Below are positions 1 through 10,491 of a stretch of DNA of 64,000 nucleotides, piece by piece. The notes below the pieces were generated by a model. It made no database searches. It was not told the DNA's origin and saw only the letters and a list, made by a program, of their open reading frames with translations. Every line of letters begins with the position of its first letter. Positions within the stretch are counted from its first letter, which is position 1. The translations under genes were made by a program, and so were the position numbers. The stretch lies in NCBI RefSeq assembly GCF_024323335.1, contig NC_066579.1, forward strand, positions 358,980,665 to 359,044,664, written 5' to 3'. The DNA comes from Lathyrus oleraceus (lineage: Eukaryota > Streptophyta > Magnoliopsida > Fabales > Fabaceae).

Positions 1-1107
1 AATGTCTTTTCGTTTATGGATGGATTTTCCGGATATAATCAGATTAAGATGGCACCCGAAGATATGGAGAAGACCATATTCATTACACCCTGGGGAACAT
101 TCTGTTATAGAGTGATGCCCTTCGGTTTAAAGAATGCTGGTGCAACTTACCAGAGAGCAATGACCACTCTTTTTCATGATATGATGCAGAAAGAGACTGA
201 AGTGTATGTCGACGACATGATTGCTAAATCAATTGATGAAGAGGAACATGTTGAGAATTTGTTGAAGCTATTCCAGCATTTGAGGAAGTATAAACTCTGC
301 TTGAATCCCAATAAGTGTACTTTTGGTGTTCGTTCTGGTAAGTTGTTGGGCTTTATTGTCAGCGAGAAGGGTATTGAGGTTGATCCTGACAAGGTCAAAG
401 CAATACAAGAGATGCATGCGCCCAAAACTCAGAAGCAAGTCAGAGGTTTTCTCGGCCGCTTGAATTATATTTCAAGATTCATTTCCCACATGACTGCCAC
501 ATGTGCGCCTATATTCACGCTTCTTCGGAAAGGTCAGTCTTGTGATTGGACCAAAGACTGCTAAAAGCTTTTGATAGTATCAAGGAATATCTGCTTGAAC
601 CTCCAATTTTTTCTCCACCTGTTGAACAAAGACCGTTGATCATGTATTTGACTGTGCTAGAAGATAGTATGGGTTGTGTCCTTGGTCAGCAAGATGAGAC
701 TGGAAAGAAAGAATTTGCAATTTACTACCTCAGTAAGAAGTTCCCTGATTGTGAGACTCGGTATTCAATGCTTGAGAAGACTTGTTGCGCATTGGCTTGG
801 GCTGCTAAGCGTCTGCGCCAGTATATGTTGAATCATACCACTTGGTTGATATCCAAAATGGATCTAATCAAGTATATATTTGAGAAGCCTGCTTTAACTA
901 GGAGAATTGCCCATTGGTAGATGTTGTTATCAGAGTATGATATCGAATACCGATCTCAGAAAGCGATCAAAGGTAGTATCTTGGCTGACCATTTGGCTCA
1001 CTAACCAATTGAAGATTATCAGAGAGTGCAGTATGATTATCCTGATGAAGAGATTTTGTACTTGAAAATGAAAGATTGTGATGAGCCATTGCTAGAAGAA
1101 GGGCCAG
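1..1107 (+). pseudogene. pol: A pol, part 1: reverse transcriptase C-terminal two thirds and first RNase H
   Basis: The window starts inside RT, just before the FMDGFSGYNQIKM block that carries the first catalytic Asp. The YVDD active site follows at about 205-216, then the thumb and connection. The first RNase H follows (about 620-960) with IYYLSKKF and the RLRQYM block. In place of a catalytic Asp it reads MYLTVLEDSMG, as in other Tat elements, where this domain is degenerate. Decay is plain. One base is lost near 563 (after DWTKDC), giving a frameshift. TAG at 918-920 replaces a Gln codon, an extra A near 960-963 shifts the frame again, and TAA at 1003-1005 replaces another Gln codon. Element B interrupts the gene after 1107 and it resumes at 14948. 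Confidence 0.93.
1103..1107. repeat. Left target-site duplication of element B (GCCAG)
   Basis: GCCAG directly precedes the B terminus TGTAGCGG and is repeated at 14943-14947. Five bp is the usual duplication size for Ty3/gypsy integrases. Confidence 0.95.
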
Positions 1108-2556
1108 TGTAGCGGGGTATTTGTTACCATTAGAGATATTGACTAAATCCAAGGTAAATCATACAAGTCGAGTTGCCACCGCACTTCTATTTATCCAAAG
1201 GAATGGTTAGAAAGCGAACAAAAACCTAAAAGTTTTATCGAATAAAAAACTAGTAAAAATGTCAGAGATCTGGGTAAGGGGGTTGGTTATGCAATGAGAA
1301 GGTATTAGGCACCCAAAGCATCCTAGGTACTCCTAGGGAGCCCTTTTCACACTTGTTGTAAGGTTGGAATTTTGTGAAATTTTATTTGTGCAAACATGAT
1401 TGAAGGGATGAGAAAAGCGTGTATGTTTATCTAATGTACTACTTACTAAAAGAAGGGTCAAAAGAAAATGACTCGCACGGACGTCGCATCCACTGCATAC
1501 GTATCTCATCTGAATCTGAGAATCAGAGTCTTCGTAGCTCGGCTACCTATGGGTTAAGGAGGAGTGTGCTCGCTAAGACATCGCGTCTTATGCCTACGTA
1601 TCTCATCTAGGATGAAAATCAGAGCAAAACGTAGTTCGACTACCTATGGGGTAAGGGATGTGTTTTGGGGTGAACGACGTTACTACGCAATCTACCGGAT
1701 GCTCGACCTTTGGATACTTACTCGCCTGTAGTAGAAGGAGATAACGTGTTCTTAGGAGAAGAAAAATCAATGAGTTTGGGGTGTTTAGGGATGCTCATGC
1801 AAAAAGGCAGTCCTAGATGAAGGAATCGCGCTACCTTAAATGACATGCCACAAGAGGCTATACGAAACCTAAGAAATCGGTAACATGCGGGAAAAGTAAA
1901 GGGATCGAGAGATCTACCGTACGGATAAAGATCCGAAGTAACAACAATTAGATAAATAAGAAACCCAAAGACTCTTCCAAGCTAAACACCATCAAAGAAA
2001 GCGAGTCAGTACAGGTAATCGGAATAAACCTCCAGGTGGTATCCCACAAATAAAGTGGAACACCAGGAAAGCCATCTCTGCAAGAGTCATATGAGCCCTC
2101 ACAAAACAAAACTCAACAAACAGGTTAGAGAAACAAGATAGGGTAATCAAGAGTTTCCCCCAAATCAAAATGTAACGATATGAATCATGCCATTAAAATT
2201 CACAAAAAGCTCACAAAAAGCAACCAAGGGTAGGAGGCCTAAACCTCTTGTCAAACACATGCATCAAAAGGGTATCAAATTCACCCATAATACCTCATAC
2301 ATTCAGAGCATTCAAATTAAAAGCATAAAGTAATGGGAATAAGGCAAACCTGACTGGAGAGATCGAATGAAATTGAATTGCCCGGTTGGGTTTGCAAAGC
2401 ACTCTTAGGGTTTATATGAGAGGGAATTGGTTCTTTGCCGATGAGTTCCCTTCAGTCTCTGGAGGTTGCTCTGAACTCTGTTAGCTCTTCTCTCACTATC
2501 TTTTTCCTTGCTAGGATAATAGGAATAGAATGGCCTTTTGTTTCATTGAAACTCTG

Positions 2557-2565
2557 AATTTATAA
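2557..2565 (-). promoter_or_regulatory. TATA-like box in the B 3' LTR
   Basis: Minus-strand TTATAAATT lies about 600 bp inside the U3 end of the LTR, is kept in the other LTR (14321-14329), and is preceded by the palindrome cluster. The position suits an LTR promoter. The transcription start was not determined. Confidence 0.5.
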
Positions 2566-2672
2566 CCTGATTTTTGTGGACCTGTGGGCTCAAATGAGAG
2601 AGGCCCAAGTCCAAAAAATTTCTGTTATATTTTATTTATTTATTTTTCGTTTTTTTTTCGTTTTTTTTTAAA

Positions 2673-2785
2673 CACGTGGGCTTCGCCTAGCGAGCATGAC
2701 AATTCAAGAAATTCCTCTGAGCGTAGGTGATTCTGGTGGCTTTTCTTGGGACTCGCTAAGCGACCCATTCTGCTCGCCTAGCGAG
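2673..2785 (-). promoter_or_regulatory. G-box plus repeated CTCGCCTAGCGAG palindromes upstream of the B LTR TATA box
   Basis: A CACGTG core at about 2675-2680 is followed by TTCGCCTAGCGAG (2682-2694), a related ACTCGCTAAGCGA (2751-2763) and the perfect inverted repeat CTCGC-CTA-GCGAG (2773-2785). They stand out in a very AT-rich LTR and sit about 110-230 bp upstream of the TATA-like box in element orientation. The other LTR keeps the palindromes but its G-box reads CACATG. An enhancer role is inferred. Confidence 0.45.
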
Positions 2786-3165
2786 CATGACAGCTCATGA
2801 ACAAACTTTTGCTCCTTCAAGATTAACGTTTTGACTGACGAATATACCCCATTTGAACCTGTTGGAAGCATCTCAAGCCATTCCCTTGTGTTTACTGATC
2901 ATCTAAATAGAACCCACAAAGTGTCTTGGATGATACTCAAGCTTCAAACAAAAGATGTTAGTGACACATTTTTATGCTTTTGGTTAGTAAACAAAAGTAA
3001 GAGAAACAATGATGTATAATTCAAGCATGCTTGGTGATCTCAAACCAATCACAAGGAGTCCCACCCAAAGGCAAAGGGAACCAAGATGCTAAAGATCCTT
3101 GAGGCAATGCAAATGCAATGTTATGATGCCATGAGGGATCTTAGGGTCAAAATTGGGGTCTTACA

Positions 3166-3180
3166 GATGCCCCTATTTAA
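3166..3180 (-). other. Polypurine tract of element B
   Basis: Read on the minus strand, TTAAATAGGGGCATC abuts the start of the 3' LTR (TGTAAGACC...). The AAATAGGGGCA core recurs before the A 3' LTR (19745-19761) and, with changes, before the D 3' LTR. This is the expected plus-strand primer. Confidence 0.8.
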
Positions 3181-5757
3181 GGTCCTTCTAGCCGGAGAAG
3201 TGAAGGTTAAAATCTTCGTCTCGACGGGGTAGAATGGGCTTAAATAATAACAAAGAGACGAATTTTGGTCCCTAAGAGACCTCATGATGCAAATGCAGGT
3301 ATGAAAAATGGTAGCACTCTGTGGAGATATGTGTCCACAAAAGCAAAGAAATCAGAAGCCACTGATAATCCATATGAACAATTCACTCCATGGGACCAAG
3401 ACCCTAGGGACTCTCCTGGGGATAGAAAAGGGATAAAAATGCGCGAGCAGGTCACGACTCAAAGCGTGGGGAACAGAATTCCAAAGGGAAAAGATCCAAT
3501 GGAAAGACTCGAGTTGACTCGAAGATGCATGTATTGGGGAATATGTCAATACAGCAAAAAACTATCCACAGCGGATACTTCGGATAAAATCCGGATGAAA
3601 ACAATCCACTAAGGGACTTCGCTGGGGATGTCCACAAGGACACTCCTGGGGAAGCAGCGGGACGAGGTATTACCGATTACTGGGTAATAAGCTCAAGGAG
3701 ACATGTGATCTGAACGCCAGGTATGAGGGTGAGAGATACAACATGCTCAGGAAGAGATGAATATCCAAGACCAGTATAAGGGTGAGAGATATCAAAACTT
3801 CAAAACGTCTGAGGAAAACCTAAAAGGTATACTTCAACTCAGGGATTCTGACTCCACAGGGGACAACGAGTCATAATAGGGAGCAGAGAGGAAGGAACAC
3901 CAGGGATACCGGTTACTGGGCATATAATAGGTGACCAACCAAGGCGTGAATTGGGGAATATTCCCAAAACACTCATCATCCAAAAGAGGGCTAAAAGCAA
4001 ACTCGATTACAAGATGGATATTCGACTCCACAAAGGGGAAACGAATCTTACTCAACTGGGGAAGAACAAAAGGCTTCAGACCCGAGAGTGCATGAGATAT
4101 ACTATCTATTACCGTCAAAACATAGATAATATACTCACATGGACGATTATCCACAACCGGTTACTGGGTTAATAAAGGATAAATCGACCGAAAATAAAAG
4201 GTATCGGGATACCGAAACTAGGTATATAATGATGACCAATTCAGGGGAGAAACAATCGTTACCAACAACAACAAGGTAGACGAGAGATGACCCACTGGGG
4301 ATAAATTGCGTAATCAGGGCAATTATCCAAGCAGATGAGGGGATATCATCACCGAATATTGGATGAAGATAACTGTCACCAATTAAAGATGAGCAAAAAA
4401 AAGTTACTCTGCAAAAAGGGAAGAAATAGGATTTACAACTATCGGTATGAGGGTAGAGAAGCACAGACTCCGTCGGGGATAATAATTACTAATTATTAAG
4501 CCATTATTCACTTACCACGGGGAAACAGGAAAAGAGTCTCAAGAGACCGATCTAGGATCAAACTAGATAGGCACACCAAATCAAGACTTGTCTCGGTGAG
4601 GATATAACTCAATGGGGAAAACCATCCCAGTATGTGTGTTGGAAAGGAACAAAAACAATCAACATCCATGAGGATATAACCCGGTGGGGAATATGGAAGA
4701 AAGGATAGACGCTTTTTGCCTATGGAGCTGACTCTATATGGAGAGATCAGACACACACATCTGCTCGGGGAAGTATATCACCAAATAGCAGGAGACAGCA
4801 AACAACGATATATGGCAAAGAATGCAACATGAATATCTGAATGTTATAATTATGCATGAATATGCGTGGTTTATGTATGATGTATGCTGACAGACAGACA
4901 TATTTAACACAACCAGGTCCAGGAATCAACCACCCGGTACTACATCTCAAGAGAGAAAGCCAAGTTCACCGGGGAGTATCCAATCTGCTGGGGATCAGAG
5001 ATACTAGGAAGCAAAGAGCTCTGCAAGTGATGAATCATCAATCATTCCAGCTGGGGACGAGAGTTATCACAGACAAGGTCCACCACACCAACAACTTTAC
5101 TGGGGAATCTATCCGAGGAGATAAAGGATTTATCGGGATCAACCACCAAATACCGCTCTTGCCCAAAGAGATCCAAGTTGCTGAGGAAGAAAGATTGCTA
5201 CTCTGCTGAAGGGAAGAGAGGTGACTCTCAACAAGCAATCCACTTGGTAGGGTAAACCACAAGGGGTTCCGGAGGGAGGATATACAGTCATGCCAGGAAT
5301 ATGGACAAAAATCTTACCCTGTTGGGGATTGTACCACCCTTGGGAGAGCACTGAGGATCTCCTAAGTATCCTTTCGTCATTGTGAATGTTCACTTTGTTT
5401 AAAAACAAATTATAAAAAATTTGATCGTTTAAAACAATGATATTTTCTTAATCAAAACATGCAAAACATTTGTTGAATAGAAACAGATAAGAGTGCCAAT
5501 AATTGGATAAAAGGCTCAAATTTATTTGATAGAATGGTAGTCTGCGAATGGCAAGACTCCATAGATCTTTACAAATTTGAAATTGGTGATATATATTGGG
5601 AAAGGGCTACATTGAACATAATGACCATTTCTCCACCAATTCTGAATCTGATGTATTTGAAGCTTTGGCTGATAATGAGCAAGGATTTCTGACGGATGAC
5701 AGTTGTAGAACAAAGTCTTGTCAGGATGCAGTTACTTGCCAAATCCCTAATTTTTGC
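3181..5757 (-). other. B 3' untranslated region with degenerate short repeats
   Basis: No credible gene is present in these 2.6 kb. On the plus strand many degenerate copies of ACTCTGCTGGGGA recur, for example 3409-3422, 3615-3628, 3640-3652 and 4982-4994. The last contains an exact 11-mer, TCTGCTGGGGA, also found in the B PBS. Other repeated words are CCGGTTACTGGGTAAT (near 3671, 3911 and 4157) and TATGAGGGTGAGAGAT. The element transcript therefore carries the complement, TCCCCAGCAGAGT, many times. Open frames such as 3265-3612 and 4856-5209 have no family features and are most likely chance. Confidence 0.7.
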
Positions 5758-5914
5758 CTAGATTGCCCCAGGATGAGGTACTCAATCTAGCGGGATACAT
5801 ATCATTATTATATATTTTTTGTGTCTCTAACTTTTGCCTGGATCGCCCTTTCGGGTTTTCAATCCACGGAGACGCTCATTTTTGCCTAAGCCGCCCTTTG
5901 GGTTTTCAACTTAG
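5758..5914 (-). other. Array of three RNA-like hairpins just downstream of B pol
   Basis: On the minus strand three stem-bulge-stem units follow the pol stop by 23 nt. HB1 (5886-5914) pairs CTAAGTTG with CGGCTTAG around AAAA-CCC-AAA-GGG. HB2 (5839-5866) pairs TGGATTG with CGATCCA (one G-U pair) around AAAA-CCC-GAAA-GGG. HB3 (5758-5790) pairs CTAGATTG with CAATCTAG around AGTA, then CCTC/GGGG with a 5-nt loop. The same plan occurs after pol in A and D with compensating stem changes. Function is unknown. A role in the RNA genome (packaging, dimerisation, 3' processing) is only a guess. Confidence 0.75.
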
Positions 5915-5937
5915 CGAGCTATTCAGTTTTTATTTTT

Positions 5938-6861
5938 TTAGGCGAAGTATTTCTTGACTGCATCTGAATTCACAGGACGAGTGAAATCCTCCCCATCCAT
6001 AGTTGTAAGCATCAAAGCACCGCTTGAAAAGGCTCTCTTAACAACATATGGACCTTCATAATTTGGAGTCCACTTGCCCCTGGAATCGGGTGCGAAAGAC
6101 AAGACTTTCTTGAGCACAAGGTAACCTTCTCGGAACACACGAGGCTTGACCTTCTTATCAAAAGCTTTCTTCATTCTCTGCTGATATAACTGACCATGGC
6201 ACATGGCAGTCAATCTCTTCTCTTCAATCAAGTTTAGCTGGTCATAACGACTCTGAACCCATTCAGCATCAGTCAACTTGGCCTCCATCAAGACTCTCAT
6301 TGATGGGATCTCCACCTCTACTGGGAGTACAACCTCCATGCCATAAACAATAGAGAAAGGGGTTACCCCTGTTGAAGTGCGGACAGATGTATGATATCCA
6401 TGCAAAGCGAATGGCAACATCTCATGCCAATCTTTGTACGTAACAACCATCTTCTGGATAATTTTCTTAATGTTCTTATTAGCAGCTTCAACAACCCCAT
6501 TCATCTTGGGTCTGTAAGGAGAAGAGTTATAATGCGCGATCTTGAACTCACTACACAGTTCTTTCATCATCTTGTTATTCAAGTTAGATCCATTATCAGT
6601 AATGATCTTATCTGGCATACCATATCGGCATATGAGTTGATTCTTGATAAACTTCACGACCACCTGCCTGGTCACATTTGCATACGACGCCGCTTCAACC
6701 CACTTGGTGAAGTAATCAATTGCTACGAGAATAAATCTGTGTCCATTGGACGCTTTCGGCTATATCATGCCAATCATGTCAATTCCCCACATGGAGAAAG
6801 GCCATGGTGATGAGATCACATTCAAAAGTGTCGGGGGAATATGAATCTTATCAGCATAAAT
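5938..6861 (-). pseudogene. pol: B integrase: catalytic core and C-terminal domain
   Basis: Integrase joins the cDNA ends to host DNA. The order on the minus strand is: core beginning at WPFSM.GIDMIGMI (first catalytic Asp), KIITDNGSN (second Asp), NGVVEAANKN (Glu), the HGYHTSVRTSTG block, and a C-terminal part ending in KKYFA, the same ending as in A and D. All three catalytic acids are kept. Two nonsense codons break the frame: TAG at 6862-6864 for Gln, just after the zinc-binding CQKC, and TAG at 6760-6762 for Glu. The longest open part starts at an internal Met (6675), which is not a true start. The normal product is one polyprotein with RT and RNase H. Confidence 0.9.
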
Positions 6862-8001
6862 CTAACACTTCTGGCATTTCTTCACAAATTTGCAGCAGTC
6901 AGACTCCATTGTCAGCCAATAGTAGCCTGCTCTCAACATCTTTCTAGCCATGGCATGTCCATTGGAATGAGTACCAAATGAAGCCTCATGGACCTCAGTC
7001 ATCAACAGGTCTGCTTCGTGTCTATCCACGCATCTGAGAAGAACCATGTCAAAATTTCTTTTGTAAAGCACTTCGCCATTGAGGTAGAAACTGCCTGACA
7101 ATCTCCTCAAAGTCTTCTTATCTTTTACAGATGCCCCAGGCGGGTAAATCTGGCTCTGAAGGAAACACTTGATATCATAATACCACGACTTATCATCTTT
7201 TACTTCTTCTACTGCAAATACATGAGCTGGTCTGTCCAAGCGCATCACGGTGATATTGGGGACTTCATTCCACAATTTAACCACAATCATTGAAGCAAGC
7301 GTAGCAAGAGCATCTGTCATCCGATTCTCATCTCGAGAAATATGATGGAAGTCAACCTCAGTAAAGAACGTTGAAATCCTCCTCGCATAATCTCTGTATG
7401 GAATGAGGCCAGGCTGATTCGTTTCCCATTCACCCTTAATCTGATTAACAACGAGGGCCGAATCACCATATACATCAAGATGCTTGATCCTTAGATCAAT
7501 ACATTCCTCCAATCCCATAATACAGGCCTCATACTCAGCCATATTATTCGTGCATTTGAAAGTTAACCTTGCTGTAAAAGGAATATGCGCGCCCTGAGGA
7601 GTAATAATCACGGCCCCAATACCATTTCCATACTGATTTACAGTGTCATCAAACACCATACTCCATCTGGAACCAGGCTTTGGCCCTTCATCAAGTGTAG
7701 GCTCATCACAATCTTTCACTTTCAAATACAGAATTTCCTCATCCGGGAAGTCATACTGAACTGACTGATAATCTTCAATAGGCTGATGTGCCAAATGGTC
7801 AGCCAAGATACTACCTTTAATAGCCTTCTGAACTCGATACTCAATATCATACTCAGATAACAACAGCTGCCAACGGGAAATTCTCCCTGTTAAAGCAGGC
7901 TTCTCGAAGATGTACTTGATTGGATCCATTTTGGATATCAACCAAGTCGTATGATTTATCATATACTGGCGTAAGCGCTTAGCAGCCCAAGCCAAAGCAC
8001 A
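6862..8001 (-). pseudogene. pol: B pol middle: first RNase H tail, second RNase H, integrase zinc-binding domain
   Basis: This open stretch begins right after the TGA at 8002-8004. It holds the end of the degenerate first RNase H (RLRQYM, KYIFEKPALTGR), a linker, then a second RNase H of the archaeal-like kind with SMVFDDTVNQYGNGIGAV (catalytic Asp region), MAEYEACIMGLEE (Glu), YGDSALV (Asp) and NRMTDALA (Asp). It ends in the integrase HHCC finger (VHEASFGTHS...CQKC). Dual RNase H is a known mark of Tat/Ogre elements. Both ends are set by nonsense codons, so the piece is a fragment of the polyprotein and not a gene of its own. Confidence 0.9.
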
Positions 8002-9400
8002 TCATGTCTTTTCAAGCATTGAGTATCGAGACTCACAATCAGTGAACTTCTTACTCAGGTAGTAAATAGCATACTCCTTCTTCCCTGATTCGTCTTGCTG
8101 ACCAAGGACACAACCCATCGAGTCTTCAAGAACAGTCAGATACATGATCAAAGGTCTTCCCTCTACAGGCGGAGACAGAATCGGAGGCTCAGACAGATAT
8201 TCTTTAATATTGTCGAAAGCTTTCTGGCAATCCTCGGTCCAATCATGGGACTGATCTTTCTGGAGGAGCTTGAATATAGGCGCACATGTGGCAGTCATGT
8301 GGGATATGAATCTGGAGATATAATTCAAGCGGCCAAGAAAACCTCGGACTTGCTTCTCAGTTTTGGGCGCAGGCGTCTCTTGTATTGCTTTGACCTTTGC
8401 AGGATCAACCTCAATACCTCTTTCACTAACAATGAAGCCCAATAACTTGCCAGAACGGACTCCAAATGTACACTTGTTGGGATTCAGACGAAGCTTATAT
8501 TTCCTCAAATGCTGGAAAAGCTTCAACAAATGCTCTACATGTTCAACTTCCGTTCTTGACTTAGCAATCATATCGTCAACATATACCTCAATCTCCTTGT
8601 GCATCATATCATGAAACAAGGTGGTCATAGCTCGTTGATACGTGGCTCCGGCGTTCTTCAAACTGAAGGGCATCACTCGATAACAGAATGTTCCCCAAGG
8701 TGTGATGAATGTTGTCTTCTCCATATCCTTGGGTTCCATCTTAATCTGATTATATCCGGAAAATCCATCCATAAACGAGAAGACATTGAATTTAGCTGTA
8801 TTGTCTACCAACATATCAATATGCGGTAGAGGGAAATCATCTTTCGCACTAGCTTTATTCAAGTCTCTATAGTCCACACACATTCGGACTTTTCCATCTT
8901 TCTTAGGCACGGGCACAATATTGGCCACCCATTGAGGATATATAGAAGTCACCAGGAACCCCGCATCAATTTGCTTCTGAACTTCCTCTTTGATCTTCAC
9001 TGCCATATCAGGATGAGTTCTTCTGAGCTTCTGCTTTACAGGCATGTACTCAGGCTTTAGAGGTAGGAAATGTTGCACAATATCAGTATCTAGACCAGGC
9101 ATGTCTTCATATGACCAGGCAAAGACGTCAACATATTCTCGTAGCAATTTAATCAACCCCTTCTTAACCGATTCTTCCAGAAGTGCCCCAATCTTTACCT
9201 CTCGCACACAATCTTCAGACCCCAAGTTGACTGTTTCCAGATTCTCAAGATGCGGCTGAATGATCTTCTCTTCATGCTCAAGTAGCCGGGTGATCTCATC
9301 AGGAATCTCTTCAACATCATCTTCCTCTGCCTCAAATACAGGGAATTCAAAATTGGGAGATGGTGTTGGGTCATTATGTTCAATGGGTTTAGAAATCAAC
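8002..9400 (-). pseudogene. pol: B reverse transcriptase (pol exon after the predicted intron)
   Basis: RT copies the RNA genome to DNA. Visible motifs are the N-terminal KQKLRRTHPDMAVKIKEEV, WVANIVPVPKKDGKVRMCVDYRDLN, FSFMDGFSGYNQIKM, PWGTFCYRVMPF, and YVDDMIAKS with the catalytic Asp pair. The thumb and the beginning of the first RNase H (IYYLSKKF) follow. Reading starts at the acceptor of the predicted intron (9400), not at the Met codon at 9397-9399. The frame joins cleanly to the protease tail when the intron is removed. The only break in this part is at its end, TGA at 8002-8004 where A and D have a Cys codon (TGT). Confidence 0.93.
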
Positions 9401-9669
9401 CTGCATAATGATTTTGGATATGAAAAGATTTAGAATTCAAACAAGGCAAATCATTATGCAGATGAAAAGATTGATTTTATTCCATTTTGAGGTTTTATGT
9501 GATCACCAATTTCATGCAAAAACAAAAAGGGAAAATAAATGGGAAAAACAAACATTTAACATGAATTTATTGAATGAAAATATCATTGTATTTATGTTGC
9601 CAACAATGTTATCACTCTTCCTTTTGGCATGGGAGAAGGGTTTTTAAACAAAGTGATCATTACGTTGAC
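9401..9669 (-). other. Predicted intron between protease and RT of element B
   Basis: On the minus strand CATAA/GTCAAC at 9669 is a candidate donor and TATGCAG/GTTGATT at 9401 the acceptor, giving a 269-nt AT-rich intron. Joining the sides yields a continuous frame (…HK-LISKPIEHND…). Ogre elements are known to carry a spliced intron at this place, and D has a matching one (33505-33727). Confidence 0.65.
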
Positions 9670-10178
9670 TTATGGACAACTGTTGGAATATCCACAGCGA
9701 CCCAATTGTTGCAGACCCCACCAGGGATGATGAAGTTGCCGGAATCCTTTGTATCTTCTTCTAAAACGGCAGCAGCCTCCTCATCTAGACCAGTGTGGAT
9801 GAAACCTCCACTCTTGAATAACCCTTGCTTGTTGAAAGTACCAGAAGAAAAACCTATGCCATCCCGGGACTCGTTGTCTTCTAACTCAATCATTTTTCCT
9901 AAACCAGTGATTGCACCACACTCAATGGCCAGCTTTGCATCTTTGTAGGAAGCAAATGAAGGAGCTCTTTTCTCAATAGGCTCAGCAATAGATAACACTT
10001 GGAAAGGAGTTCCAACTTCAACCTCAACATCTATATAAGATAAGGAAGACAAATGGCTAACCAGGAGAGCCCTTTCTCCCTTACCACCACCAGCTTCTTG
10101 TTTTTTCACGAATTTCAATTTCTGGTGTAGGGTGGACGTCACGGCGCCTGCCTCGTGAATCCATGGTCTAAGTGATCC
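9670..10178 (-). pseudogene. B protease C-terminal fragment
   Basis: On the minus strand the reading frame starts in RPWIHEAGAVTSTLHQKLKF, the end of the aspartic protease fold (D has LLGRPWIHSAGAVTSALHQK at about 32930-32995). It continues through the acidic tail typical of Ogre protease to the intron donor. The catalytic DTG and everything before it are absent. The sequence stops matching D upstream of about 10178. A Met-like start at 10142 would be a GTG inside the conserved block, so it is not an independent gene. Without the DTG half it cannot be an active protease. Confidence 0.82.
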
Positions 10179-10491
10179 ATCAATCTTGAAATGTTGGCTT
10201 TAGTGTAGTACCGGTGAGTCAGCTTGTCTTCAAAATAAATGAAGGACACAGAGTTATACCACAGGGCATGGGATCGGAAACAGAACCTGCTTATGCATAT
10301 GATGCATGCAATGCTTGTGCATATGATTTGTTTTTTATTTCAAAGGAACTTTAGAGTTTTATTTGCAAATTTTGGAAATATTAAGCATTTTATCACATAT
10401 GGAAATATCTCATCAAATAATATCAGGGAAAAGAAGTGCAGCATCGTCAATCTTATACAAGAGAAAAGGAAAATAATCATCCTATGGATCC
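10179..10491 (-). other. Junction segment between ORF1 and the protease fragment in B
   Basis: About 310 bp with no recognisable gene lie where D has about 3 kb of gag and protease. This marks the place of a large internal deletion, or a different family layout. I see no sequence clearly matching gag here. Confidence 0.7.

Larger units (their letters stand above)
1108..3165 (-). repeat. 3' LTR of element B
   Basis: This is a direct repeat of 12872-14942, ending TGTAGCGGGG... and ...GGTCTTACA on the plus strand. In element orientation U3 is at the high-coordinate end. It holds a TATA-like box at 2557-2565 preceded by a G-box and GC-rich palindromes, then the CTACG/CGTAG motif in two tandem copies (about 1496-1634), the conserved CTAGGAGTACCTAGGA region (about 1321-1340) and a PBS-like word near 1174-1187. 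Differences from the other LTR are scattered substitutions and a shorter TTTA run. The small open frames in it (for example 1419-1610) are not conserved as protein. Confidence 0.95.

Noticed and set aside
1419..1610. Frame of 63 codons in the B LTR, also at 13183-13398
   Set aside because: Present twice only because LTRs are duplicated; it covers the CTACG/CGTAG motif and has no coding signs.
3265..5408. Several open frames on both strands of the B 3'UTR (for example 3265-3612, 4856-5209, 3834-4154)
   Set aside because: They overlap each other, follow degenerate repeats and resemble no protein family.
8095..9259. Plus-strand frames opposite B RT
   Set aside because: Antisense shadows of the conserved RT codons.
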